Shown here: positions 8,631 through 17,839 of the stretch, piece after piece
Layout: every line of letters begins with the position of its first letter
Numbering within the stretch: the first letter of the stretch is position 1
From: Lachnospiraceae bacterium
GTDB lineage: Bacteria > Bacillota > Clostridia > Lachnospirales > Lachnospiraceae
Direction: 5' to 3'
Length of the DNA stretch: 64,000 nucleotides
NCBI GenBank assembly: GCA_016281605.1
Contig: JAEEJA010000016.1
Coordinates: forward strand, 1-64,000
The notes under the pieces: generated by a model
The model's database searches: none
Told to the model about the DNA's origin: nothing
The model's input: the letters and a program-made list of their open reading frames with translations, nothing else
Made by a program: the position numbers and the translations under genes

Positions 8631-8678
8631 TGCTAATTTCGGGGATAATTGAAGCTTTAGAATTCCCGGAATTAGCAT
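8631..8678 (+). other. long hairpin between frr and uppS
   Basis: TGCTAATTTCGGG and CCCGGAATTAGCA pair over 13 positions (one T-G) around an 18-20 base loop. A TTTTT run follows only after an 11-base gap, so it may be an attenuator or a processing site, not a clean terminator. Confidence 0.55.
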
Positions 8679-8714
8679 TTAGCAGTTTTTATATGTTATT
8701 TAAGGATTAGATAA

Positions 8715-9437
8715 ATGTCAGATAATAAAGATAAAAAAGTACCTGTGCACGTTGCATTTATACTCGATGGAAACGGAAGATGGGCAAAGAAAAGGCTTCT
8801 TCCGAGGACTGCAGGTCATGCGGCAGGCAGTAAAAATGTAGAGAAGGTCTGTGAGATGGCCTGGGATATGGGCGTTAAGTACGTAACCATGTATGCATTT
8901 TCCACTGAAAACTGGAAAAGACCTGAAGATGAGGTGGGTGCGCTTATGAAGCTTCTCCACACCTATGTTCTTGATTGTATGAAAAAGTGTAAGAAAAACA
9001 ACATGAGAGTAAGGTTTATCGGAGACCTGTCTATGATAGCACCGGAGCTGGTTGCGGAGATTAGAGAGCTGGAAGAAATGTCAAAGATATATACAGGACT
9101 TAATCTTCAGATAGCGCTTAACTACGGCAGCAGAGATGAGATAAGAAGAGGGATTACAAAGATAGCCGAAAGGGTGAAGGCAGGAGAAATCGAGCCTTCG
9201 GACATAGATGAAGATATGATATCAGCATCCTTAGATACATCTGATATTCCTGACCCTGATCTCATGATTAGGACAAGCGGAGAGCAGAGACTTTCTAATT
9301 ATCTGCTTTGGCAGCTTGCTTATGCAGAGTTTTACTTTACTGATACATATTGGCCTGACTTTGGAAAGAAAGAATTAGAGGATGCTCTTTCGTTCTATGC
9401 AGATAGAGACAGAAGATTTGGTAATGTAGGAAAGTAA
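8715..9437 (+). CDS. uppS: undecaprenyl diphosphate synthase
   Basis: Condenses isopentenyl diphosphate onto farnesyl diphosphate to give the C55 lipid carrier for peptidoglycan. The catalytic motif FILDGNGRWAKKR, the helix YAFSTENWKRP, and the C-terminal IRTSGEQRLSNYLLWQ and EFYFTDTYWPDF match cis-prenyltransferases. The 240-residue length is normal. The start ATG has AAGGA upstream. It lies in the conserved block with cdsA and dxr. Confidence 0.96.
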   Translation: MSDNKDKKVPVHVAFILDGNGRWAKKRLLPRTAGHAAGSKNVEKVCEMAWDMGVKYVTMYAFSTENWKRPEDEVGALMKLLHTYVLDCMKKCKKNNMRVRFIGDLSMIAPELVAEIRELEEMSKIYTGLNLQIALNYGSRDEIRRGITKIAERVKAGEIEPSDIDEDMISASLDTSDIPDPDLMIRTSGEQRLSNYLLWQLAYAEFYFTDTYWPDFGKKELEDALSFYADRDRRFGNVGK

Positions 9438-9493
9438 AAGCTAAGAAACACCAAAAAATTAAAACTAAAAAGAAACGAGGATTATCACTTATT

Positions 9494-10330
9494 ATGTTTA
9501 TTACAAGACTTATAAGCGGTATAGTGCTCATGGTGATTATCGGAGCATTAAATGTACTGGGAGGTTTACCGCTGTTTGGATTTATAACTGTCATATCGAT
9601 TATCGGTATGTATGAGCTTTTTGGGACAGCAAAGCTTTCCATGACAGCGCCGGCTTTTGTGTGCTATATAGCCGGAATACTTATAGATATTGTTTCCCTT
9701 GAAAATACAAGGCAGTTTCTGTATGTTCACTTTTCCATGAGCCGCTCATTTGCCATAAATGCTATTATAGGCGCAGCATTTATACTGATAATGTTTATCT
9801 ATGTGTTCACATTTCCAAAGTATACTACCCAGCAAGTTACAATGTTTATATTTGGCCTGATTTATGTCGCACTCTTCTTATCATGCGTTATGAGAGTCAG
9901 ATATATGCCAAAGGGTATATACAATGTATGGCTTATATACATATGTGCATGGGGCTCGGATACCTGTGCTTACTGCGTTGGAAGACTTATAGGAAAGCAT
10001 CATCTTCCGGCAGGATTTCATAAACTAAGCCCTAAAAAGACAATTGAGGGCTGTGTTGGTGGAGTTGTGGGTTCTGCACTTATCGGTCTTATATTTGCAA
10101 TAATCGTTTATAAGCAGGCAGGTACTGTTGCAGGTATAACACTTGCCTGTGCGGTTGGAGCTCTAATCGGACAGGTGGGAGACTTAGCAGCTTCTGCCAT
10201 CAAACGTAATTATGAAATCAAGGATTACGGAAAACTGATACCGGGACACGGTGGTATTATGGACAGATTTGACAGTATTCTTTTTACTGCACCGGTTGTA
10301 TTTATAATATTATCTCTGATTATAAAGTGA
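9494..10330 (+). CDS. cdsA: phosphatidate cytidylyltransferase
   Basis: Makes CDP-diacylglycerol from phosphatidate and CTP, the branch point of phospholipid synthesis, in the cytoplasmic membrane. The 278-residue protein has about eight hydrophobic segments. The C-terminal signature is present: SAIKRNYEIKDYGKLIPGHG followed by GIMDRFDS, with the basic and acidic residues that bind metal and CTP. It follows uppS by 56 bp. Confidence 0.96.
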   Translation: MFITRLISGIVLMVIIGALNVLGGLPLFGFITVISIIGMYELFGTAKLSMTAPAFVCYIAGILIDIVSLENTRQFLYVHFSMSRSFAINAIIGAAFILIMFIYVFTFPKYTTQQVTMFIFGLIYVALFLSCVMRVRYMPKGIYNVWLIYICAWGSDTCAYCVGRLIGKHHLPAGFHKLSPKKTIEGCVGGVVGSALIGLIFAIIVYKQAGTVAGITLACAVGALIGQVGDLAASAIKRNYEIKDYGKLIPGHGGIMDRFDSILFTAPVVFIILSLIIK

Positions 10331-10333
10331 GAG

Positions 10334-10392
10334 ATTTGCACACGGATCCGAATATGTAAATATCTGCTAAAGCAGATCCACATCCCGTGTAA
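10334..10392 (+). other. nested hairpin between cdsA and dxr
   Basis: An outer ACACGG/CCGTGT pair encloses an ATCTGC-TAAA-GCAGAT hairpin. No T-run follows, so it is not a simple terminator; it could be a processing or stability element in the operon mRNA. Confidence 0.45.
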
Positions 10393-10447
10393 AAGAATCT
10401 CGAGAAAATCTTGTTATAACATTTAACTGCAAAAAAGAGGATATGAA

Positions 10448-11593
10448 ATGAAATATATATCAATACTTGGTTCCACAGGTTCCATAGGTCGGCAGACTTT
10501 GGATGTGGTTTCCAAAAATGAAGATATAAAGGTTGTTGCACTTTCGGCTGACAGAAGTGTGGAGCTTATGAAAAAGCAGATAGAGGAGTTTGAGCCGGAG
10601 CTTGTCTGCATGTATGACGAGGAAAGTGCAAAGGAATTAAGAAACCTTGTAGATACAAGTAAAACAGAGATTCTTAGCGGTATGGAAGGACTTATAGAAG
10701 TTGCTGTCCATCCCACAGCTGACATGGTAGTGGCATCTGTCGTAGGTATGATAGGCATAAGGCCTGTAATAGAAGCTATAAAAGCAGGGAAGGACATTGC
10801 ATTTGCCAACAAGGAAACTCTAGTTACCGCAGGGCATATAATCATGCCTCTTATCAGAAAGCATCAGGTGCTCTTACTTCCTGTTGACAGCGAGCACTCA
10901 GCTGTTTTTCAGTGTCTTAACGGCGAGAGGCACAGTACTGTGGATAAGATACTCCTTACAGCTTCAGGAGGACCTTTCCGTACACTTTCCAAAGAGGAAT
11001 TGTATCATGTGACTCCTGAGGATGCACTGAAGCATCCAAACTGGGATATGGGAAATAAGATTACCATAGACTCATCAACCATGGTAAATAAGGGACTTGA
11101 AGTAATCGAGGCAAGATGGCTTTTCGATGTAAGCTACGAACGAATCGAGGTTTTGGTTCAGCCACAGAGCATAATCCACTCCATGGTTCAGTTTGAGGAC
11201 GGTGGTGTTATGGCTCAGCTTGGAACGCCCGACATGAGATTGCCCATATCTTATGCGCTTTTCTTCCCGGAGAGAAGGAATTTTGGCGGAGACAGACTGG
11301 ATTTTGGAGCACTCTCGGATATAAGATTTGAAAAACCTGACAGGGAGAAGTTCCCAGCACTCGACATGGCTTACTCAGCCGGAAGAACCGGAGGAAGCAT
11401 GCCTACAGTTTTCAATGCTGCTAACGAAGTGGCAGTTGGACTGTTTTTGGAAAGAAAGATTGGATATATGGATATTGTAAGGCTTATCGATAAAAGTATG
11501 GAAAGCCATGAAGTTATTAAGGCACCGTCTCTTACAGAGATTCTTGAGGTAGAAGCGGAAATCAGGGCGAAAATTATGGAGGAATATAAATGA
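10448..11593 (+). CDS. dxr: 1-deoxy-D-xylulose 5-phosphate reductoisomerase
   Basis: Second step of the non-mevalonate (MEP) isoprenoid pathway, using NADPH. The N-terminal nucleotide-binding motif GSTGSIGRQTLDV, the ANKETLV strand, the metal/substrate site PVDSEHSA and TASGGPFR are intact. The 381-residue length is normal. Its stop overlaps the rseP start by four bases (ATGA), which implies translational coupling. Together with uppS and ispG it places isoprenoid and lipid-carrier synthesis in one cluster. Confidence 0.97.
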   Translation: MKYISILGSTGSIGRQTLDVVSKNEDIKVVALSADRSVELMKKQIEEFEPELVCMYDEESAKELRNLVDTSKTEILSGMEGLIEVAVHPTADMVVASVVGMIGIRPVIEAIKAGKDIAFANKETLVTAGHIIMPLIRKHQVLLLPVDSEHSAVFQCLNGERHSTVDKILLTASGGPFRTLSKEELYHVTPEDALKHPNWDMGNKITIDSSTMVNKGLEVIEARWLFDVSYERIEVLVQPQSIIHSMVQFEDGGVMAQLGTPDMRLPISYALFFPERRNFGGDRLDFGALSDIRFEKPDREKFPALDMAYSAGRTGGSMPTVFNAANEVAVGLFLERKIGYMDIVRLIDKSMESHEVIKAPSLTEILEVEAEIRAKIMEEYK

Positions 11594-12936
11594 GTATCAT
11601 AGTTGCGATAATAATTTTTTCGGTTATTGTATTATTTCACGAATTCGGACATTTTATATTTGCGAAGACCAATGGTGTAGGTGTTATAGAATTCTCTCTG
11701 GGTATGGGTCCAAGACTTATAACCTATGCTAAGACCCCTCAGGGTAACAAAGTTAAGTTTTTATGTTCTGGCAAGTACTTCGAAGAAGAGCAAAGCTGGC
11801 AAAATATAACAAAGTACTCTATAAAGCTTTTGCCACTTGGAGGCTCATGTGCTATGGTTGGCGAAGATGATGAATCTGATGCTCCCGATGCATTTGGCAA
11901 AAAGAAGGTTTGGCAGAGGTTTCTGATAGTTTTCGGAGGTCCTTTCTTCAACTTCGTACTTGCGTTTATCTTCTCGATTATAATTATTGCAAATACAGGC
12001 GTTGATATGCCTATAGTTACATACATCCCGGAAAATACATCTGCTTACAAGGCAGGTATCAGAGAGGGAGATACCATACTTGAAGTTAACGGAAGAAATA
12101 TGGATATTGCCCGTGAGATAACAACCTATGTAAGAGCACATCCACTCGGAACTAGTGCAGATGTTAAGGTTAAGAGAGGGAGTGAAATCATCGATTATAC
12201 TGTTGATACCAAGTATGTAACCTATATATTTGGTATCAATTACGGAGACGAAAGTACCAATGACACAAGTATAACAGGTGTTTCGGGAGCTGCAAAAAAA
12301 GCAGGTCTTAAGGAAGGTGACAAAGTCAAAGCTATTAACGGTAAGGAGGTTTCTGACGGAAAAGAGATGTCAAATGTGCTGGTAGAGTGCAACCAATCAC
12401 CTGAAAGAGTGGACTTTTTCGTAGATAGAGATGGTGAAGAGGTACTTATCAGGGTTACTCCGGAGAAGAACGAAGCTAAAACTCTCGGTTTTGTCGCTGG
12501 AGAAAGAAAGAGTGTAAATTTCCTTCAGAATATTAAATACTCTCTCATAGAGGTTAAATACTGGATTGTTACCGTTATAGAGAGTTTACGTATGCTTATA
12601 ACCAGACAGGCATCTGTTAAAGATATGTCAGGTCCTGTAGGTATAGTAAGCATGATAGGTAATTCCGTAGACAGTACAGCAAAGTATGGATTTAAGATGG
12701 TTCTTATGGAGTGCTTATATCTGGCAGTCCTCTTAAGTGCTAACCTAGGTGTTATGAATTTACTTCCTATACCTGCACTTGACGGTGGAAGAATCGTATT
12801 TCTCGTACTTGAGGCCATAAGAAGAAAGCCGATAGATAAAGAAAAGGAAGCTTATGTTCATTTTGGAGGATTCGTACTGCTGATGCTACTTATGGTATTT
12901 ATAATGTTTAATGATATTGTGAAGCTGATTAAATAA
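11590..12936 (+). CDS. rseP: RseP/RasP-type site-2 metalloprotease
   Basis: An intramembrane zinc protease that cleaves anti-sigma factors and signal peptides within the membrane. HEFGH in the first transmembrane helix supplies the zinc ligands and Glu, and NLLPIPALDGGRIVF carries the third ligand Asp. Two PDZ-like domains appear between (about residues 145-215 and 225-300), one more than in the common single-PDZ Gram-positive form. At 448 residues it is on the long side, partly through an insert near residues 50-75 (GNKVKFLCSGKYFEEE). Confidence 0.93.
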   Translation: MSIIVAIIIFSVIVLFHEFGHFIFAKTNGVGVIEFSLGMGPRLITYAKTPQGNKVKFLCSGKYFEEEQSWQNITKYSIKLLPLGGSCAMVGEDDESDAPDAFGKKKVWQRFLIVFGGPFFNFVLAFIFSIIIIANTGVDMPIVTYIPENTSAYKAGIREGDTILEVNGRNMDIAREITTYVRAHPLGTSADVKVKRGSEIIDYTVDTKYVTYIFGINYGDESTNDTSITGVSGAAKKAGLKEGDKVKAINGKEVSDGKEMSNVLVECNQSPERVDFFVDRDGEEVLIRVTPEKNEAKTLGFVAGERKSVNFLQNIKYSLIEVKYWIVTVIESLRMLITRQASVKDMSGPVGIVSMIGNSVDSTAKYGFKMVLMECLYLAVLLSANLGVMNLLPIPALDGGRIVFLVLEAIRRKPIDKEKEAYVHFGGFVLLMLLMVFIMFNDIVKLIK

Positions 12937-12955
12937 AGAATAGGGGGCATGAATC

Positions 12956-14017
12956 ATGATAAGAGAAAGTACAAAGGTTGTTGATATCGGAGGTGTAAAG
13001 ATTGGAGGTGCATATCCTGTTGCAATCCAGTCTATGACCAATACAAAGACAGAGCAGGTCGATGCTACTGTAAATCAGATAAATGCCCTTGAGATGGCAG
13101 GTTGCGAGATTATCCGTTGTACTGTGCCTACTATGGAGGCTGCCGAGGCACTGAAAGAGATAAAGAAAAAGATACATATTCCTTTGGTTGCTGATATACA
13201 TTTTGATTACAGACTTGCTATAGCTGCCATAGAAAACGGTGCTGATAAGATTCGAATAAACCCAGGAAATATCGGTGGGGAGGAAAATGTAAAGGCTGTA
13301 GTTCAAAAAGCTAAGGAGCGACATATCCCCATAAGAGTGGGTGTAAACAGTGGTTCTCTTGAAAAGGAAATCCTCGAAAAGTACGGTCACGTAACCGCAG
13401 AAGGAATAGTGGAAAGTGCACTGAACAAAGTTAAGCAGTTAGAAAACTATGATTTTGATGATATAGTTATAAGCATAAAGTCCTCTGATGTACTTATGTC
13501 CATAAAGGCTCATGAGTTGATCGCAAAGAAGACAGAATATCCGCTTCACGTAGGAATCACAGAGTCCGGAAGTGCGGCAACAGGAGGAATCAAGTCGGCT
13601 GTCGGCATAGGAAATATCCTTTATCAGGGCATAGGAAATACTCTCAGAGTTTCGCTTACCGCAGACCCAATCGAAGAGATTTACGCAGCAAAGACTATCT
13701 TAAAGTCGCTCGGATTAAAGAAGGGCGGTATCAATGTTGTATCCTGTCCTACCTGCGGAAGAACAGAGATAAATCTTATAAAGCTTGCGACAGATGTAGA
13801 GGCTCTCGTAAAGGATTATGATCACTTAGATCTAACCATAGCGGTTATGGGGTGCGTCGTAAATGGTCCGGGAGAAGCTAAGGAAGCAGACTTTGGTATA
13901 GCAGGCGGAAAGGGCTGCGGAGTGCTTATCAGAAAAGGAGAAGTCATAAAAACCGTAGATGAGGATAAGCTTTTAACAGTTCTCAAAGAAGAGCTTGATA
14001 GTTACGATAAAAAATGA
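12956..14017 (+). CDS. ispG: 4-hydroxy-3-methylbut-2-enyl diphosphate synthase
   Basis: Iron-sulfur enzyme of the MEP pathway that converts the cyclic diphosphate MEcPP to HMBPP. The C-terminal [4Fe-4S] ligands are seen in SCPTCGR and VMGCVVNGPGEA. The short bacterial form without the insert domain (353 residues) fits Clostridia. AGGGGG lies eight bases before the ATG; another ATG seven bases upstream is out of frame. It ends the dxr-rseP-ispG unit. A PBP gene follows, where polC follows in many relatives. Confidence 0.97.
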   Translation: MIRESTKVVDIGGVKIGGAYPVAIQSMTNTKTEQVDATVNQINALEMAGCEIIRCTVPTMEAAEALKEIKKKIHIPLVADIHFDYRLAIAAIENGADKIRINPGNIGGEENVKAVVQKAKERHIPIRVGVNSGSLEKEILEKYGHVTAEGIVESALNKVKQLENYDFDDIVISIKSSDVLMSIKAHELIAKKTEYPLHVGITESGSAATGGIKSAVGIGNILYQGIGNTLRVSLTADPIEEIYAAKTILKSLGLKKGGINVVSCPTCGRTEINLIKLATDVEALVKDYDHLDLTIAVMGCVVNGPGEAKEADFGIAGGKGCGVLIRKGEVIKTVDEDKLLTVLKEELDSYDKK

Positions 14018-14110
14018 TAAATATCAAGTACAACAACAAGCTTGATTATATGGTTATTTAAGTTTATAATAGATAAGATATAAAACCATAAAAATGAGGT
14101 ACAAATAATT

Positions 14111-16891
14111 ATGAAAAAGGTCCTGAATGCCATTGGCGGTGTCTTTGGTGTCATTATAAAGACTATACTTAGTTATATAGGTGTATTTACCAGCGTTATA
14201 GGGGCGGTCCTCGGTATATTTGCCGTTGTTCTTTTAGTGGGAGGTATAGCGGGCGTTTGTCTGTATGTTAAGTTCCTGCCGGACTTTACAAAGGCAAGGG
14301 AAGTAGTATTTGATAAGCTTGTAAACATGAGTAAGAGTGACTTCGTTTCAAACGAGGATACTATTATATACGATAATAAGGGCGAAAAGCTTGCTACTGT
14401 TAATGCAGGACACTATAAGTATGTATCTATATCTAAGGTTTCACCTTATCTTTATAATGGTTATATAGCTGTAGAGGATAAGAGATTTAAGACCCATGCA
14501 GGTGTTGATATCCTCGCTACTATGAGAGCCGGTGTTGCGATGCTTAAGAATAACGGTGCCATCACACAGGGTGGTAGTACCATAACACAGCAGGTTATAA
14601 AAAACAACCTTCTTACTCAGGAGCAGACCTACTCAAGAAAGATGGCAGAGATTATGCTGGCTCCTGCTGTTGAAGAAAAATTTTCAAAAGATCAGATAAT
14701 GGAATTTTACTGTAATTCCAACTTTTACGGAAACCGTTGTTATGGTGTAAGCGCTGCAAGTAAGTATTACTTTGGCAAGAAGCCTATAGACCTTCTGCCC
14801 GAGGAAGCAGCTATGCTTATAAGTCTTTCCAATAATCCTACCAAGTATAATCCTGTAGAGAACTATGATGTAGCACTGGAGAAGAGAAACAGCGTTCTAG
14901 AGAAGATGTATGCAGAGGGTGTTATATCCCGTAAAGAGTACAAAAGAGCCGTAAAGACCGATATCGAAGTGCTTCAGCTTACAGGTAAGGTTACCAACGA
15001 AAACTACATGGTTAGTTATGCAATTTACTGCGCTGCTCTTGAACTTATGGAGCAGGATAACTTCCAGTTTAAGTATACATTTGATAATAAAGAGGAGTAC
15101 GAAGCTTACAACGAAGAGTATTCTACAGCATTCAGTCAGAAGAGCGATGCTATCCGTTCAGGTGGTTATAAGATTTATACCACATTGAGTCAGAAAAAGC
15201 AGGCAAAGCTTCAGGCAGCTGTAGATAACGGGCTTGCAAGCAACTCAGAGAAGGCATCGGACGGAAGGTACGCACTTCAGGGAGCGGCTGTATGTATAGA
15301 TAATTCCAATCAGTACGTGGTTGCTATAGTTGGAGGAAGAGGAACAAAGGACTCATACAACAGAGCATTCCTCTCAGCAAGACAGGCAGGAAGTTCCATA
15401 AAGCCTATAATTGACTATGCTCCGGGACTTGAGTCAGGTATGTTCTCTCCATCTACCATGGTTGATGACCATGCTATAAAGGACGGACCACATAACTCCG
15501 GTGGTGGCTACTCAGGACGACTTCACTTAAGAGAAGCAGTTGCAAGATCATTAAATACTGTAGCCTGGCAGGTTCTTCAGGCTATAACACCTGAGTACGG
15601 CTTATCCTTCTTAGACAGTATGCATTTCCATAACATAAGCTATGTAGATAACGGCAATCTGGCTCTTTCACTGGGTGGTTTTACAAACGGTGTCTGCGCT
15701 GCCGACATGGCAAAAGCCTATTCAACTCTTGCAAATAACGGAAAGTATACCGAAAGAACATGTATAACAAAGCTTGAACATGTTACTGACGGTGTTATAT
15801 ACAGCGATGATGAAAAGGGGCTTTCCGGTACAACTCAGGTTTACTCTGAGGATGCAGCCTGGATGATGACAGATATACTTAAAGGTGTTATAAATGAGTC
15901 CTATGGTACAGGACATTCGCTTCAGCTTGCTAACGGTCAGATAGCAGCAGGAAAGACCGGTACAGCAGACGCAGGTAAAGACCTCTGGTTCTGCGGTTAC
16001 ACATCTTACTTTACAACAGTTGTATGGGTTGGTTATGATACACCTCGTTACATGAACGCATACGGAGCTACTATCCCGGGTGTTATCTGGAAGAATTACA
16101 TGAACGAGATACATGCGGATAAGGAGCCGCGTGATTTCGAGCAACCGGAAACTATTTGTCTCGGAAAGTATGATTATGAAGGAAATTTAATCGAGGGAAC
16201 CGAGATTCCGGGAACAAGCTCGAAGGGATACGGATATGATTACTTCTCAACTACCATTCTTCAAAATGCAACAGACTATGCTGCCACACTCAAGCAGAAG
16301 TCTCTTTGCAAAGAAGCTCTTAAGAGACTTAAGAAGTATGAGAAGATATATGTAGAAGAGCTTGCGGACTACTATGAGCTTGAAACTGAGTACGATGCCC
16401 TTAAGGATCTCATATCTGCAATTACAGATGATGATATCAGAAAAGAGTATATGACCAGACTTAAGGACAAGCATAACAGCATGTCCAAGCAGATAGATAA
16501 CTGGAAGGATGTTGTAAAGGCATTTGAAAAGAAGAAGGCAGAGGAGAATGCACTCCTGGCTGAGCAGACCGCTGAAGCCTCTAAGGAAGCTGCCCGTCAG
16601 CAGCTTAAGACTGCCCGCCTTGCAACTGCAAAGACAGCGATAGAGCGGATATCCAACAAAAAGTATCAGCCATCTAACATGGAAGAGCTAATAGATAACG
16701 CTAAGAAAGCCGTGGAAGATTGTAGTAACTACACAGAGTATAAGCAGCTTCTCTCTGACTTTAGAAATGCAAGAGACGAGATTCGTTCTCTTCCTACGGA
16801 AGCAGAGTATGAGATGGAAAATGCAACGCCTACACCGAGTGCTTCGCCTACAGTAACGCCTGCGGCACCGGATGTGGTTACGACATGGTAA
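14111..16891 (+). CDS. class A penicillin-binding protein (transglycosylase/transpeptidase)
   Basis: A bifunctional peptidoglycan synthase anchored in the cytoplasmic membrane. Hydrophobic helices occupy about residues 10-57. The GT51 domain (about 75-270) shows VEDKRFKTHAGVD with the catalytic Glu, GGSTITQQVIKN and YCNSNFYGN. The transpeptidase domain (about 390-680) has the serine motif SSIK near 427, SLN near 479 and KTGT near 615. The last 220 residues are a charged coiled coil ending in a Pro/Thr/Ser tail (ATPTPSASPTVTP), longer than a typical PBP1a. The direct position after ispG suggests cotranscription with the lipid-carrier genes. Confidence 0.94.
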   Translation: MKKVLNAIGGVFGVIIKTILSYIGVFTSVIGAVLGIFAVVLLVGGIAGVCLYVKFLPDFTKAREVVFDKLVNMSKSDFVSNEDTIIYDNKGEKLATVNAGHYKYVSISKVSPYLYNGYIAVEDKRFKTHAGVDILATMRAGVAMLKNNGAITQGGSTITQQVIKNNLLTQEQTYSRKMAEIMLAPAVEEKFSKDQIMEFYCNSNFYGNRCYGVSAASKYYFGKKPIDLLPEEAAMLISLSNNPTKYNPVENYDVALEKRNSVLEKMYAEGVISRKEYKRAVKTDIEVLQLTGKVTNENYMVSYAIYCAALELMEQDNFQFKYTFDNKEEYEAYNEEYSTAFSQKSDAIRSGGYKIYTTLSQKKQAKLQAAVDNGLASNSEKASDGRYALQGAAVCIDNSNQYVVAIVGGRGTKDSYNRAFLSARQAGSSIKPIIDYAPGLESGMFSPSTMVDDHAIKDGPHNSGGGYSGRLHLREAVARSLNTVAWQVLQAITPEYGLSFLDSMHFHNISYVDNGNLALSLGGFTNGVCAADMAKAYSTLANNGKYTERTCITKLEHVTDGVIYSDDEKGLSGTTQVYSEDAAWMMTDILKGVINESYGTGHSLQLANGQIAAGKTGTADAGKDLWFCGYTSYFTTVVWVGYDTPRYMNAYGATIPGVIWKNYMNEIHADKEPRDFEQPETICLGKYDYEGNLIEGTEIPGTSSKGYGYDYFSTTILQNATDYAATLKQKSLCKEALKRLKKYEKIYVEELADYYELETEYDALKDLISAITDDDIRKEYMTRLKDKHNSMSKQIDNWKDVVKAFEKKKAEENALLAEQTAEASKEAARQQLKTARLATAKTAIERISNKKYQPSNMEELIDNAKKAVEDCSNYTEYKQLLSDFRNARDEIRSLPTEAEYEMENATPTPSASPTVTPAAPDVVTTW

Positions 16892-16985
16892 AAATCAAAG
16901 AATCACACGGATTTTTAGGATATATGAGAGGGAATCCTCGGTTATTCAATTGCCGAGTAGTTCGCTAACTAAGGATAAATAATAA

Positions 16986-17068
16986 GAAATTAAGAAATTA
17001 CGAAATTACGAAATTACGAAAGGAAAAGCTATTACATATATGTAATACACATGTGTGTTACATATGTA
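16986..17068. repeat. 8-bp tandem repeat followed by three palindromes
   Basis: Four copies of GAAATTAC or GAAATTAA (16986-17017) precede perfect palindromes TTACATATATGTAA (17032-17045), ACACATGTGT (17047-17056) and TACATATGTA (17059-17068). They sit in the 196-bp gap before the next gene and may include its control region (TATAAA follows at 17067). Confidence 0.8.
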
Positions 17069-17087
17069 TAAATAGCAGGTCTTATAC

Positions 17088-17555
17088 ATGGCAGGTAAGC
17101 ATAATATCTCAGATCCTCAGGAGCAGCAGAGAAAGCTCGATGAGATGAGAGAAAAGGTAAAGCAGAAACCTGAGAAAAAAGAAGCTACCCCTGTTTTCAA
17201 GCAAAGAGAGCAAATGAGTGAAAAGCTTCCGGAAGAAGTTGAGGAAGCCAAGAAGGAAGCTTTGATACAGGAAGAAGCAGAGAAGATAGCAAGGGATGAG
17301 AATCCCGAGACAAAAGCATTTGCTTCTCTTGCAAAGTGGTTTGTAACCATATGTATATGTCAGATACCGATTGTCGGATTTATATATCTTTTATGCCTTG
17401 CCCTCTTTCCGAGTGTGGACAGAGGACGTAAAAACTTTGCAAGAGCATTTTTAATCTATGGACTTTTGGTTCTTTTGGTAGCCGCTCTTGTAGTTTATAT
17501 CATTTACGCTTTGGGTACGGACTTCCTGGATAATATACTGAGTTATGTAAAGTAA
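17088..17555 (+). CDS. membrane protein with charged N-terminal domain
   Basis: Not recognised beyond general features. The first 90 residues are highly charged and likely helical (KQKPEKKEATPVF, EEVEEAKKEAL), followed by two transmembrane helices (about 97-117 and 125-146) separated by DRGRKNF. The 155-residue protein would face the cytosol with its N-terminal domain. An ATG start is used with only a weak AGCAGG upstream. It follows the PBP gene after an unusual repeat-rich gap and ends at a strong terminator. Confidence 0.75.
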   Translation: MAGKHNISDPQEQQRKLDEMREKVKQKPEKKEATPVFKQREQMSEKLPEEVEEAKKEALIQEEAEKIARDENPETKAFASLAKWFVTICICQIPIVGFIYLLCLALFPSVDRGRKNFARAFLIYGLLVLLVAALVVYIIYALGTDFLDNILSYVK

Positions 17556-17568
17556 TATTATTAATTTT

Positions 17569-17610
17569 AGCTCCATGCGAACATGAAAATGTTTCATGGA
17601 GCTTTTTTTT
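17569..17610 (+). terminator. terminator before pflB region
   Basis: AGCTCCATG and CATGGAGCT with an inner GAACAT/ATGTTT pair, loop GAAA region, followed by eight Ts. Confidence 0.92.
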
Positions 17611-17731
17611 ATGGGGAAAATGCCCTGGGTGGAATAGTTGTGTTTATAAATCCTATAAATACTATATGTTGTGGTGTGAGATAAAGAAAATTCACTTACA
17701 AGATGAATAAATTTAGTTATATTAACTGTTG

Positions 17732-17760
17732 TTGTTTTTAATTCAATGTGTTAATATCTT
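17732..17760 (+). promoter_or_regulatory. possible pflB promoter
   Basis: TTGTTT and TATCTT with a 17-bp spacer, 80 bp before pflB. The match is moderate and the surrounding 220 bp is AT-rich with other possible hexamers. Confidence 0.35.
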
Positions 17761-17839
17761 ATAGCATTACATAATAAGTTCTAACTATGGCAAACTTATA
17801 ATTGTTTTACATTTATTTAAATCTTTTTAGGAGGTAATC

